Assembly: GCF_050947335.1 (NCBI RefSeq)
Contig: NC_134989.1
Coordinates: forward strand, 7,433,501-7,497,500
DNA: 64,000 bases
Reading direction: 5' to 3'
From: Megachile rotundata
Lineage: Eukaryota; Arthropoda; Insecta; Hymenoptera; Megachilidae
Shown: positions 36,780-50,220 of the stretch, one piece after another
Numbering within the stretch: position 1 is the stretch's first letter
Layout of the letters: every line of letters starts with the position of its first letter
Program-made: the position numbers and the translations under genes
Notes under the pieces: model-generated
Seen by the model: only the letters and a program-made list of their open reading frames with translations
Databases searched by the model: none
What the model was told of the DNA's origin: nothing

Positions 36780-39700
36780 ATTGCTACCTTACAACATACA
36801 TTTAAATACAAGAATAAAATAGTACCTGCATACATTCTTCAATACATCAATAAAATTGTAACGTTACAATATACCTTTGTACACACATATAACATTATAC
36901 AAAGCTATAATTTATTTTTAATGAATAACTGTACACATGTGATTGAACGTATATCACTCCGACTTGCTCTGAGTACAGTAAGAATTCCATATGCACTTGG
37001 CAAGAGAATTCTCACATCTAACTGTTTTCTAATGAGTAATCCTATGTGCAATTCTCATAATCAGAGAGTAGTTAATCTTCATTAATAATTAAGTTTCAAG
37101 CTTCCATTCATTGCATCATACATGGGAATCTTTGCAGCATTAAACAGCTTCCGTATTGCTTATAAATGGTCTTTAGCCCTTATTAGGATGATGTGTCTAG
37201 TCGATCTTTGATACAATAATAATTCAGAAATTAATACTCAATATTTGCAAATAACTATTTAAGTATTGTTTCAAATTCGTATATTCTCCTATCACCATTT
37301 ATTAATCAAATTCCCTAATTCGCTGTTTGCTAATTTGCAAATGGAACTCATTCTCATCTTTAAAATTCGTATTTAACAATTGTACGTTACTGTACGTTTC
37401 GTATCTTGCTTTCTATCATCTTTCATTGCCCCTCGTAACACACGTAGTGAAGTACTATGACAAATTACTTAATGAAAAGGAGCAGTCACGCAAGAACTAT
37501 CAACTAATACACTTGCGATAGGAATTCACTAGGTCTGATTCGAATTACGCGAGAGAGAATACTGAGCAAGTAATTCACTTTAAATTATAGAGTACGTGAT
37601 CGTCAAAACGTGTGTGTATTTTTGTGCTTTACGTGATTGCAGGAAAGAAAACAGCGATGGCTGCAAAATTTTGTAAATATACTGCGCTCGCTATTAAGTG
37701 GATTTATGTTCAGAGTTTCATGTTTTGATCTCCTCTTTCGTTTTTAAATTTTTATCTCTAAAATTACGATGTTATGTTTTGAATTATGTATCTGTTGTGA
37801 AACAAGTTTGAAGCAGGTTCAAAACAAGTTTTCAACGTATTTTAATTTAGGTATTCAAAAGTCTCCCTTGCTATATTTATATTTTATGTTTAAACCTATG
37901 AAACTTTTGTTTCATGGTGTTTTATATTTGAGGTATGAAATTATTGCTAATTTTATTGTAGTTTGTTTAATTACAAAACCTTGCTATTTTTATACCATAC
38001 GATGATAACTAACACCACTTAGTAATTAAACTTTAAAAAAGTCCAGACTTATAGAATTATATTTTCACATTAAAATTGGATATTAAATGTTGCTGTCTTA
38101 TGGTTTTCATTTTACTTTGCTTCCCGAGAATGCAAGCTATTGTCATTCTATTGAAGAGAATAGAGAAAAATAAGTAAAGAACAAAATGCATTCTTCAGGA
38201 GCCTGTCAATCGATTTAGTGAGCCTACCTAGTAGACTTGTGCCTTAGGGTACGTTTCCACGTGATATTAAACCTCATGGCTTCCGCTGTCATGACGCGGA
38301 TATTTTTTCGAACGTTTTCTGACAATTTAATGTCACGTTCTTACGTTATACCGACTGTCGGGAAATTCTATTTTTTGCGATTAATCCACCCTTTGTAACT
38401 TGCTCTATCATTTATGGTGTCTGTAAAATATAGAAACGTAATCCAGGATGAAAGAATATGGACAGATGTTTCTTAAAAGAATTTTAAGATTTGACCATAC
38501 ACCTAATTTTTTAAGATTGAGTCGTACATGGAATTTGCAAAATAAAAACAGTACATCGAATTTGTAAAATAAAACAACAGTCAGCACCTTAAACATAATA
38601 GATTAAGTCAGTAATAGATTAAAAAATTGAAGTAATTAAAAGTAGTAAAAGTCTATTATACATATATTCACAAAATTATACAAAAATGTTTCTTATAGAA
38701 TTTTAATTCTTTTTTTTTGTGTTTTCAATGAATAGTTTTTCAAACGTCAATTTACGTAAATCAGCTTTAAGAAATCACATAAATCATACAAATATTCACT
38801 ACAATGAATATTTTTCAAGATAAACAATTAAATACTTATAATATTTAATAATCTGTCGACATACTAAGTAGATAATAATCTTAGCGTAAATAATTGAAGT
38901 AACTGAGAAGTTACGAAAAATTAGGTTATGAATGCACCGAATATCCCTCTGCTGGCGAGTGCAAGTACCATCACAAACGTATTTATTCCAATTGATGTTC
39001 GTAAGAAGATAAACGTTATTTATTGCCGTTCTGAGAAGTATCAAGAATTTCAAGAAGTTATAGCTACACAATGGAATGACCTAATCATTCAATAATTCCA
39101 ATTGTGTAGTTAATTGAGTATTGTTTGTCATAATAAGACTGCTTGCCCTAATTCATCATGATTGTACTTCGTCTAATTCTCCGTGGAATTCCTTCATTTC
39201 ATTGCTGGAATAATTGCTATCTTACATTGCACTCTGTGGTATGAAATTAGAAATTTAATTGTGTTATCATTCCATCTTAAATTATTAGCTTAGTCATTTC
39301 ATCATAAATTACAAAGGGCATAGAATTAATTAATAGTTGAATTTTATTTCTTTAACTAATGTCTCAGTTTATTTTTTCAACAGTTGCCCACATTTCAGAA
39401 AATCTAATTAGATTACATTAATTTACATTAATGTAAAAAATGTAAACATGGACATTTAATAACGTTTATTGAAAAATAGATTTTAACTTTTAGAATTTGT
39501 AAAAAATTCACAAACAAGTATTCCATAAAGCAAAATATCTGTCATTTTTTTCAAAATTTCCCGTATGACACAACAGAAGATACAAAGCTTGAATTATGAA
39601 TTTTGCCCTCCACCCTTCAAGTGGGGGTACTTTGATACTTGACAAAAATGATTTTCTTTGAACAACATATTAAGTGATATGCTCATCGATTAATTTAATC

Positions 39701-39960
39701 TAAAGACACTTTTCAACCCGCTCAACCATCCATACTCTTTAATCATTTTTCGTTTAATCATAAATCATTATAAATTTAATCATTGTTATCTGCAATTAAA
39801 TCTTGATACACAAACCTCATACTTTTGTCGGATAGTGTAGATGCAAAGCAACTGGTGTATTTTCCCAGTGCGAAATTTATGAAGTATTTACGATGGTGCA
39901 ATAATCATAATCGTTACTCGTTGCTGGCAGCTCGACAAGGCCCAAGGTAAAGATCGTACT
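36780..39960. other. AT-rich sequence, no gene seen
   Basis: Frames at 36771-37085, 37327-37521, 37769-38005, 38408-38596 and 38799-39071 have AT-rich codon use, no motifs and no splice framing. TTAGGGTACGTTTCCACG near 38250 looks like a transposon end but has no partner. Confidence 0.4.
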
Positions 39961-39984
39961 GCACTAAACTTACATTCCGCAATC

Positions 39985-40034
39985 AATGGCGATCCATTGA
40001 TCAGCATTGAATTTATCGCAGCTGGATCGCCATT
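39985..40034. other. 12-bp perfect inverted repeat with 26-nt loop
   Basis: AATGGCGATCCA at 39985-39996 is followed at 40023-40034 by its exact reverse complement TGGATCGCCATT. It sits in a CpG-bearing unique patch (about 39880-40110). It could be a short RNA hairpin or a pair of protein-binding half sites. Confidence 0.5.
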
Positions 40035-40109
40035 AACGTGATCGATTGAACACGTGTGTGTGAAAAGGTGATATAATTTCGAAAGGGCAATTGCTGTTAC
40101 CACTAGTCA

Positions 40110-43100
40110 CAATAATTCTGCAACGGAAATAAGTGCTAATAAATACGTTGAGTTATGAAGCGTACATTCTGCATTATCGTGTACAAACGTACGAATACAG
40201 TATTTATTCGCCACAAATCTAGATAAGTATTTTAACATGTACTTTGAAATTCGAGAAATATTAGTAACACGGAAGATAGTGTAAAGGGGTAATAACTCAA
40301 TTACAAAGCTTGTGCAGTTGTTAATACTAGTGTTCAGTACTAAAAATTGTAAACATGCGAAGATAAAATACGATAACTTGAAAAGAAAATTTAGGACCGG
40401 AATTAGGTATCAGGAAAAGGTAGTAGAGATTTAATTTAACACACATATATGCATATTTGATGATTATTTTTAAATTGAAAGTTATGTAGAAGTTATGTCT
40501 TCACAAAGTGTTGGAAGTCCAATTTTATTTTTTTTGTGTTGAAAATTTATCAGATTTAAAAATTACAAAACTTTCAAATGCATAATTTACCAAGACTACA
40601 ATCCCCAAAATTACAAAACTACAAAATTACAAAGTTCCTAAACTCCATCCAAGAAATTCCATCTACCTAAATTTCCTATGTCTCATAATCTTCGCCACCT
40701 GATACGTGAAAACCTAATAACATCCGAGGTAAATATACGATTCCAATAACTTCATTCGACATAATGCGCTATTACATAACTCAGTATCACATTATCAACC
40801 GAATTCGATAAATTCCTTAAATTAAATGTCCGATCTAAAAGTACCGTTTGGCGCATGTATGCAAGATCGCGAAAAATGGCTCTCGTAAATAAGGCAACCA
40901 ATTCTAGCAAATCCTGTAATAACCAGGGCAATTACAGGTACGTTTAACAAGGTAGATTTATCACTGTTATTATCGCATAGTTTTCCATCAGCGGCGTAAA
41001 TGTTTGCTATTTCTGCCGACAACTTTTACGATTACAGGCGAATTTTCGTTCGCATGATCGATCGACCATGTTTCTATGGGAAACGTGTTATGAACGATAA
41101 AACGGATCAATTGAGCCGTCAGGTTGATCGTGAAATTAAAACTTAATTTGCTGGAGGTATAGCGTAAACTATGACGTTTGACGTAATGGGGCTACATGTT
41201 GATAAATGTCAGGCTTCTTATCTATTAAATCATTTGGAAATAATTTTATGTTTGATTTGCAACATGATATCATTCAAATTATGTTGCATCATTAAGTTAA
41301 GAAACTTGCAAAAATTCCGGTATTGTATGTTATTTTTAAGATGCAGTTTGAGCGTAAATGAAATGAGATTAAATTGAGGTTAGGTTTGTGAAACTCGTAA
41401 AATGGCGGACCTGCAATTTCTCATTTTAAATTACTTTTTTCGAACACTTTTAACAATCAGCAAAGTTTACTATTTTTAAACACTACTCCTAATTAATCTT
41501 ACTTATTACTCATTGATTTTTAAAGTATCTAAACATGATCAATTAACATAATCAGTTGATTGACATCACTGTGAGATTTAATAGTAATTTCTAATTTTGT
41601 GCAATTTTACCAGTGTAACAATACTTGTGATCATTAAAATTATAGTTAAATGTCGATATGATAAAAAATCAATATACCAATAGAAAATATATTGTACGAT
41701 CCCTCAACTTTAAACTTCTGAGCTCAAATTTTGAAAGCGTTATTTTATCATATACCAACCTTATGTAGTACTATACATACATACGCATATATGGCTTTAT
41801 AACTTCACAGAGAGTGAAAGGGAAGAAAAAATTTTCGTCGAGCCCTAATGCATACACACATACAACCTTGTACAGTATGTATCTATTTACACGAAAAGCA
41901 GCCGTTATTATTATTATTCGCGTTTGAAATTTCCGATATTGCAGTGAATCTGTAACATGGAGAGAGGTATAATATTTCTGGAAAATCCCTGTGATTCCGA
42001 GAGGAGATCCTTCCGAAGAGAAGTTCGATGAAATAATAATGAGAATCATCCGGAGGGATTAAAGCGGGGATTATTTTGTGGCATGAGTATTTGAATCGAA
42101 ATACCGCTCGGAGAAAAGATTTCCAGATATGGAAATCATGATTGAAACACAAATTACATGTGCTACATGCGTCGCAATTAAATCCTGCAGAGCGTGTTCC
42201 TGTTTTCTCGATGCGGATCTTCGATACGTTTGATATTTTTAATAATCTCGTTGCAGATACATATTGGAACGTTATTGATCCGCCGGTGGATACATTTTAC
42301 GGCGAGTTCTTTTTTTAGGCTCGAAGATTTACAGATATCACGAGTAATACTTAACTTTGACAGAAGTTAAGCTTGTATCGAAGAAGTGATCAATTAAATT
42401 TACATAGTATGTACTTTGTCTTTCGTTACTTTCGTGATGGTCGCTTTTATGTCGACATCATTATTTGTCACAATGTGTATTTGGATGCATCGATATCTCC
42501 ATAATTTACGTTTTGGCGTGTCATGATGTTAGCAATTTGTTGTAAAATAAGATTATCAAAAATTATTTGTCTGACACAGTAATTTATGTATTTATTACAG
42601 TCATTATATTTCTGTATAACAATTAATACAATTCTGTATACAAATTAATACAATGTCAGTTTGAGGGTGATATTAATTTTATTTTTATTACTTTGCATAT
42701 TAACTTTTATTCAGTTATTTTGCACATTAAAAATATTATATTTGAAGGAATATAAAAATTAAAAAATTTAAGAATTGAAATATTGTAATTATTTGAAACT
42801 TTATAAATTTTATAAACTGACAAAATGCATTCATTTATCAAAGCTACAGTCATTCCCTCCACAAAATGAATTCAATTTTAATTTAATTATAACTGACCAT
42901 CAACAAGATGAATTCTCATATTTACATGTCTCAAAATTAAACAACCAAAAGTGCATAATTTAATGAATTTTAATTAGCAGTAAAATAATTTGCATAAAAA
43001 GTACACATATCAAATATAAAATATGATCAACTCTGTTTCTATCAAGCGACACTTCCTTTCAATAAGTTTAACGAGTCCATAAATTTCATGCAAATTGAAA

Positions 43101-43790
43101 GCTGTTAACTGTTAAGTTTTCATTTCGTGTTGACTGGGTCTTAATCTTGCACGAAGCGTAATTAGCATGCTTCTAACTGACAATTATATAAAAACATAAT
43201 AATCGTACGACAGACTATTAATTGCACAAACCCGTTATTTATTGCGTCTTTGGAATTCACCCCCCGGTCGCTTTTATTTATTGTCGTTATAAGAAGGACC
43301 GCTATTTTTATCGACCATATAATCATCCGACGACGTGTTTAACCAGAAAAGAGGGACGCCCTCTCGGAAGAAACGTGAAACCTTTCTGGTATTCTACCCT
43401 CATGTTTTGTCACTAATTTCGTTGAACCTCTTATGTAAGTAATGCGGGCAAATATTCGATATAATTTGGTGAAATATTTTTTATGGAACATCGAAACTAC
43501 AATGATTCATATAATGTTAAGGTTAAGGTGTTAAGGTTGAGGTGGAATATGAAACAAAGTGTTGCGTTTAAGAAGAACTTTATTGGAATGAAAAAAAGAA
43601 AAGAAGCACGAAGTTTCCTTTTTCTTAACGTAAGAAGTTAGTCGCTAAAAGAATGTAACTTAAATAAATAAATGGACAGAAGCTTGTCGTACATATAACA
43701 TAGACTAACATGATGAATTATCTGCAATTCTAAACCTTCTCAACTTATGTTGTCTAATATTTTATGCACTGAGACTCATTTCTGATAAGA
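40110..43790. other. AT-rich sequence, no gene seen
   Basis: GC-richer unique patches at 40840-41110 and 41880-42330 have frames on both strands (41771-42049 and 41883-42152 minus) without motifs. Nothing further is supported. Confidence 0.4.
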
Positions 43791-43799
43791 GACATTTTT

Positions 43800-44990
43800 T
43801 GGAATTTTTTGACAGTTCTGAAATTCTCAAGTATGAAAGTCTAAAACTGCTAAAGTTGCAAACTTTTGAAGGTCAAGAATTTTGTAGTTTGAAAATTTTA
43901 AGGGGTTAAAGTACCAAACAGCAATCATATTTTTGGACATTCTGAAGGTTGATAGTCTCAATGTGTACAAATTCTAATATCTCTAAGTCTTAAATCCCTA
44001 CAGAACTGATGTTCTAAAGTTTGAATGCTTTGCAAAACTAAAATTCCAAGATCTGAAAATTTCAAAGTTTCAAAATTCCAAAATTTGAATGTCTCAAAGT
44101 GCTGAAGCCCTAAAATTTCAAAAGCTACAATATTCTGAGATTCTAAAGCTTGAAAGTGTCAAAGTGCTAAAACCCTAAAACTCTAAAGTCCCAACGCTTT
44201 TTTCAAAGTTTCAGAATTAAAAAATTTGATCATCTCTAAAGTCCCAAAACCCCAAAATTCCAATTCTCCAATATTCTTAAATTCTGAAGATTGAAAGTGT
44301 CAAAGTGCTATAGTCCCAAAACTCCAATATTCTTAAATTCTAAAATTTGCAAGAGTTAGAGTGCTATAGCTCCAAAACTCCAAAGTTCCAAAATTAAAAA
44401 ATTAGAACATCTCAAAGAACTAGTCTCAAAACCCCAAATTTCAAAACTCCAATATTCCTAAATTCTAAAATTTGCAAGAGTCAAAGTGTTAATGTCCCAA
44501 AACTCCAAAGTCCCAAAATAAAAAAATTTGAACACCTCAAAATACTAAAGTCCCAAAACCCCAAACTTCCAAAGCTCCAATATTCTCAAATTCTAAAGCT
44601 TGAAAGCATCAGAGTGCTACAGTTCCAAAACTCCAAAGTCCCAAAGCTTCAAAGTTCCAAAATTAAAAAATTTGAATATCTCACAGTACTGAAGTCCCAA
44701 AATCCCAAAATTCAAAAACTCCAAAATCCTGAAATTCTAAAACTTGCAAGAGACAGAGTGCTAAAGTCCCAAAACTCCAAAGTCCCAAAATTAAAAAATT
44801 TGAACACCTCAAAGTACTAACGTCTTAAAACCTCAAAATCCCAAAACTCCAATATTCTTAACTTCTAAAATTCTCAAAGTACCAAAGTATCAAACTTCCA
44901 TAACCTCAAAATCCCAAAGTTTGATTATCTCAAAATCCCTAACCCCAGTTCCAAAATTCCCAAAATACAAAAATGTCAAAGTACAAAAAA
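43800..44990 (-). repeat. degenerate octamer array with 128-bp higher-order unit
   Basis: The sequence can be written in octamers: CCAAAACT, CCAAAGTC, CCAAAATT, TGAACATC, TCAAAGTA, CTAAAGTC. AAATTAAAAAATTTGAA recurs from 44660 to 44788, exactly 128 bp, with looser copies upstream. It is reverse-oriented relative to the 9.4 kb array. The frame at 44614-44820 is a by-product. Confidence 0.85.
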
Positions 44991-45559
44991 ATCTAACATC
45001 TGTCATCTTCAATGAACATTTCACCAATTATTTCGTTCATCTTTATTTTGTTCCCGTTGATTTCAGTATTCGGGCTTTCGTAAAGTCGAAAGTGTTCCGT
45101 GACTCAAAAGAGGTTAAGAACCACTGACCTACATTAATAATACAAAGGTGTTTGTCTAGTTTATTCACACACCGAAGGCAGATAAAAGTAGCACGTGGAC
45201 TAAAGTCAAATTCCGCAGTGAGCTGGCGTCGAACGAGCATAGTCGAATGTCGCAGCGTAAAGGTTAAAATATACACGAGACGAGACAAAACTGGTGTCAG
45301 CAGCGGTTCATAATGTATTATGAAAACGTAGAGAACGAAAGGAGAAAACATACACCGTATAATATAAATTATTTGAATGGCTACTAAGAATGAATGTAAA
45401 CACTGTGGTGTAAAAATGTAAACATTTTTATTTACACCTTGTGTCATTTCGTTTCTTTACGTACACGATTGTTTCTGGAAGTTGATTATAATTGTGTACA
45501 TCAATATTTATTTAATGGTAGTTTTAATAGTTATTTCGTAATAATTTCAATGTTCGTCT

Positions 45560-46160
45560 GACAAGTTTTAGATGAAAATAATTTGAACATTTATCGAATA
45601 CAAGTTTAAAAATTTACCTCAAATTTTAACATCTGATAACAATTTTATCTGAAAATAATAGCTGAGGGTAATTTTAACATTTGTCTGGTATCAGTTTTAG
45701 CACTTATCTGGAAATAATTTATCATGTATGTGATATCACGTTTAACATTTACCTGAAAATAATTTTAGCACCCATCTGATACAGGTTTATTTATTTACCT
45801 GAGAATAATTTTAACATCCAGCCAATACAAATTTTAACATCTACCTGAAAATAATTTTAACATCCACCAGAGAATGATTTCAACATTCACCTAGAATTAA
45901 TTTGCACATCTATTTAAAAATGATTTTAACATCAACCGAAAAGTAATTTCAATATTTGATCATAATTTTAACATTTATCTCATAACAATTTTCATATTCA
46001 TCTGAAAATAATTTAAACACTCATCTGATAACAGTTTCGTCTGAAAATTTAACGTCTATCTGATACCAATATTTACGTCTACCTGTAAATAATTTTAACA
46101 TCCACCTAAAAATAATTTCAGCATCCACCTATAAATAATATTACCGCTCGATAACAATTG
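45560..46160. repeat. about 24-bp degenerate tandem repeat (CTGAAAATAATTTTAACAT)
   Basis: CTGAAAATAATTTTAACATC and CATCCACCTGAAAATAA recur about twenty times with substitutions and small length changes. Confidence 0.75.
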
Positions 46161-47890
46161 TAACATTCACTTAACATCAAAAATACAAAAACGATTAACG
46201 GGAAATAAATATTTAAAGAAATACGAAAGTGTTTATTTAAGACTAGAAGAGAAGATATCCGTTGTTGTCATAAAGAAAGCAATCATCTCGGTCAAGAAAC
46301 GAAACGTCTCCAAGTTCGCTTAGCAAAGACACAGATGATCGCAAGCCAAATCGAGGATGGGAAGGAAATGGTAGATTTACGAAGGGAGATCGGTTCACTG
46401 ATGCGAAAAAGGGAAATTAAATTTTTGTTATAGGTTGGACACTGGTTCCCTTTTATTGTTCTTCACCCCATAACCTTGTCGTTTTATAGTCTTTGCTCTA
46501 ACGGTAGGGTGCTTCTTATATTGTTGTACCTTTTTTATAGCGTATTATATCGTCGTATAAATACAATAATTATCTTTTACTTCTTTGTATGTAAGTACAC
46601 AATTACTATTACTGAAAACGTTATTACGGAAACGTTATTCTTGGATCAATAAAGTTACAATTGCAATTATTAATACAGTCTTTTCATTTTAATGTCATTT
46701 CTTACAAATTGAACTTTTGTGTCTGTGATGGTTTTTGATACTTTTAGAACAAACACTTTTTAGTAACAAATTTTATTATATTTATAGTAAACAGGTTTTA
46801 GTGATAAATTTTATAACATTTTAAGCAAAACACTTTTTAGTGAAAATTTGTATAAAATTCGGAATGGGAAGAGGAATAACATGTCATTATACTAGGCTGC
46901 CATTTTGGAAAATATTGTACTTGAAAATCACTCAAAAAATCTGTAAGACAATTTATTCTTATAAAAATTATAATTTCAACAACTCTCTAATTAAATTACC
47001 TACTAGTGAATGTTACAAAGTAATATTTAAAAATACCTATGCTAGCATTGCTATTCTGTGATTAACCTCAAAGTCTTATAAAATTATCTTATAAAGCTAT
47101 TTCTTCATATATTGAGCTCACATTTGAACATTTAGAAATTTGCAAACTTATTAATTTACAAGTCTTGTTCTTTAAATTTATAATCTTATAAGCCTTCAAG
47201 TTTAAGATACAGAAACTTGAAAATCAAAAATTTTGAGGTTAGGAAGACTTCCCGTTTGAAAAATTGACCATTTAAAGCCTTGTTTTTCAAACTTATAACC
47301 TTGCTTATAACTGAAATAATAACTTAATTACTGAATCTTCCAAATTAAAATGACCCGTTTCATACAATAATGATTAAAGAGATTTCGCTCCAGTAAAGCT
47401 ATTTATATGGTGTTACTCTATCTGTTTACCCCGTAGTTTGAGCCCGTTAGAGGTACATAATCGAAATATGTACACCGTTCTCGAAACTCGGTAATTAGAT
47501 CATCTTACAGAGTCAACTATTTCGCTGAAACATTGTAGTTCCCAGCGAATTCGTGACTTCGCAGAGAACAATTGACCCTCGTGTATCGGCATGGAGAAAC
47601 TGGTCCAACAATTTGGACATCCATTGACTGCCTCTGCACAGAGAATCGAGTGCCGTATAATTTTGCGACCCGCCTTGGCCCTCAAGCTTCGTGTCACGGT
47701 AGTTCTGCTGCACGTCCCATTCCACTTTTCCATGGAGTGCAACTGCTTGAAACTATGTGTCGGTATAGTGCAGCGGAGAATTGAACTCCGCTAGCGCTCC
47801 GACAATTTTATAGAAAATTGTGACGAAAGTTTTGTACGGGATGTGTTCAATAGGTGCGAGGGAGATATTTAACACTTTCTGTCTTTATGA
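46161..47890. other. no gene seen; GC-richer patch at 47480-47810
   Basis: The patch 47480-47810 is open in two frames on each strand (47500-47742 and 47513-47725 minus; 47572-47784 and 47591-47794 plus), none with a known motif. Mutual openness points to composition, not to coding. Confidence 0.35.
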
Positions 47891-47979
47891 TTTTACGAAG
47901 TATATGATTGTTGTAGTTATTTAGAATGTGATATGAGGGATGTTATAGTTGGAGATTGTAGTAGTTATGTAGTAGTGTG

Positions 47980-48905
47980 TTTGGAGGTTTGGAGGTATGG
48001 TACTTTGAGAAGTTTTCGAGATTGATGTTTTGAGATCTTGAGATTTTTAGCTATTGAGATTTTGGTATTTTAGAAGGTTGGGACTAGGATATTTTGGGGG
48101 TTCGAAATTTGGGTATTTATGAATTGTTGAGGGTTTGATATTTTGGGGGTTCGAGATTTTGGTGTTTATGAATTGTTGAGGGTTTGATACTTTGGGACCT
48201 TTAGAATTTAGTATTTAGAGATCTTAGATGGTACTTTGGGATATTGAGACTTTGGTATTTTAGAAGGTTGAATCTTTGGTATTTTAGGTCTTTCAGATTT
48301 TGATATTTTAGAAGGTTCAAACATTGGTATTTTGGGGCTTTGAGAGTTTGGTATTTTAGAAGGTTGAATCTTTGGTATTTTGGGGCTTTGAGATTTTCGT
48401 ATTTTAGAAGGTTGAAACTTTGGTATTTTGGGTCTTTCAGATTTTGGTATTCTAGAAGGTTGAAACTTTGGTATTTTGGGGCTTTGAAATTTCCGTATTT
48501 TAGAAGGTTGAAACTTTGATATTTTGGGGCTTTGAGATTTTGGTATTATAGAAGATTGAAACTATGGCATTTTAAGGCTTTAGGATTTTGGTAATTTAGA
48601 AGATTGAAACTATGGCATTTTAAGGCTTTAGGATTTTGGTAATTTAGAAGGTTAAAACTATGGCACATTAAGGCTTTAGGATTTTGGTATTTATGAATGT
48701 TGAGGGTTTAACATTTTAGGACCTTGAAAATTTGGTACGTAGAGATATTGAGGTGGTACTTTGGGACATTGAGACTTTGGTATGCTAGAAGGTTGAGACT
48801 TTAGTATTTTGTGGCTTTAAAATTTTGGTATTTTTAAATATACAGTTGATCATTTTGAGACCTTGAGAATTTGGTATTTTAGACCTTGAAAATTTGGTAT
48901 TTAGA
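47980..48905 (+). repeat. 48-bp tandem repeat (six octamers)
   Basis: GAAGGTTG, AAACTTTG, GTATTTTG, GGGCTTTG, AGATTTTG and GTATTTTA follow in order. AGGTTG starts at 48361, 48409 and 48457, spacing exactly 48. The edges are more diverged. The array ends only about 260 bp before the PTB exon. Confidence 0.92.
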
Positions 48906-49162
48906 GATCTTGCAATATTGACATTGAATGCATGTGATATTCAGGTGATAGTTCATAAAAAATATCCAAATAAATTTGACAATTTAAAATAAGAAAATTA
49001 TGAACAGAGCAAATGACCGCTTTGATACATTTAGTATTAATTTTCCAATGAATATAAGATAAGACATAACAGAAGTTTCTAATTACTTGTAAAACTAATA
49101 CAATTTCATAGTTTCTCGAAGCATATATCAACACTACTGAATCAATATTCTTCGTGTTACAG

Positions 49163-49243
49163 TACATGGGTTCGTTTCCTGTGGCAATTCCCGACATTGC
49201 CAGCCGTGCTGAGTACGTGCGCTCCCAATTGGAGATCCTCAGA
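49163..49243 (+). CDS. internal exon encoding the start of a PTB (PID) domain
   Basis: This 27-codon exon follows the acceptor TTCGTGTTACAG and precedes the donor GTGAGTACC, in phase 0 at both ends. It reads YMGSFPVAIPDIASR and then AEYVRSQLEILR. Y-hydrophobic-G-S-x-x-V is the first-strand signature of PTB domains, which bind NPxY-type peptides in adaptor and signalling proteins at the membrane or cytoskeleton. The charged helix-forming tail fits the first PTB helix. Its GC content and even codon use stand out from the flanks. By recollection only, YxGSFPV resembles the SH2D5 PTB. The subfamily is unresolved, and RGS12/Loco-like or other adaptors are possible. The rest of the domain lies beyond the window or in exons I missed. 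Confidence 0.65.
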
Positions 49244-49744
49244 GTGAGTACCCTTTCAAACAATTTTGTTCTTCTCGAAAACGATCGGTTTAGAAGAAAA
49301 GCAAACGGTCAGCTGTCAAAGCGTCTGTCAATAAGACCTCTGCTTTGCATACACGTTATTCCTTCGACGTCGATGATGGATGATTCATAAGACAAATTAT
49401 TCTGGCATGTTTGTTCGCGTGATAAGAATCAATAGTGTCTAGTGACAGTAAATGGATTTTTTGAGAGTCTATTTTTACTTTATGTAATTCAATTATTTGT
49501 GCTTGGTAAATTTTTTATGATTGTGTGTAAATTGGGGTTGAAGTTTTATTACGATGTAATTTAACATGTTGCCAGGGAAATTTTATGTGTGTGGTCAGAC
49601 ATGTTATGATATTATGTTATGATATAGGTTTTAAAGTATAGTAAGGTAATTCATTTATATGATTCATTCTTTAGCTTTGGTTAGATGATTAATTTTATTG
49701 CATTTGTAGATTTGGCATTTAGGAATTTTGAGGATATATTAATA

Positions 49745-50220
49745 CTATTTATTTATTATAGTTTTTTAGATTTTTAGATTTTTGAGTTTTTAGATTTTTA
49801 GATTTTTAGATTTTTAGATTTCTAGATTATTAGATTTTTAAATTTTTAGATTTTCACACGTTTAGATTTCTAAATTTCTAAATTTCTAAATTTCTAAATT
49901 TCTAATGTTCTAAATTTCCACATTTTTCTACCCCCCTCCCCCAGTTCCAGGTTCCCAAAATTTTCTATCATTAAAAAATTGCTTAAATACCCAATCTTCT
50001 AAATTCCTAATTTACAAAATGTCCAAACCTCTAAATCCCTGAATTCCCAAATTCCTAAATTTGTAATCCCCCCCCAAGAAAAAATTATCAAACTTAAAAA
50101 TTCACCAATTCCTAAATTTTCAACTTCCCAAAAATCTAAATCTACAAATTTCCCACATTCCAAACTCTCAAACTCCCAAAATACCAAATTTAAACATTTC
50201 AAATTTCTAAATTTCACACT
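49745..50220 (-). repeat. 8-bp satellite AGATTTTT, CTAAATTT, CCAAATTC blocks
   Basis: Octamers AGATTTTT give way to CTAAATTT and then to more diverged CCAAATTC and CTAAATCC units. A C-run interrupts near 49931. The minus frame at 49999-50238 is a by-product. Confidence 0.85.

Larger units (their letters stand above)
33703..49162 (+). other. predicted 15.46-kb intron
   Basis: It runs from the GTAGGT donor to the TTCGTGTTACAG acceptor. It holds an octamer array (34.0-34.65 kb), a 39-bp array (36.06-36.77 kb), a degenerate octamer array (43.8-45.0 kb), an approximately 24-bp array (45.56-46.16 kb) and a 48-bp array (48.0-48.9 kb). No other exon was found in it, although very short ones could be missed. 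Confidence 0.4.

Noticed and set aside
38245..38270. GGGTACGTTTCCACG as a transposon end
   Set aside because: No inverted partner or target duplication found in the window.
47500..47794. Four overlapping frames on both strands, one with a CPNCW motif
   Set aside because: Mutual openness on both strands and no splice framing; a lone CxxC is not evidence of a zinc site.
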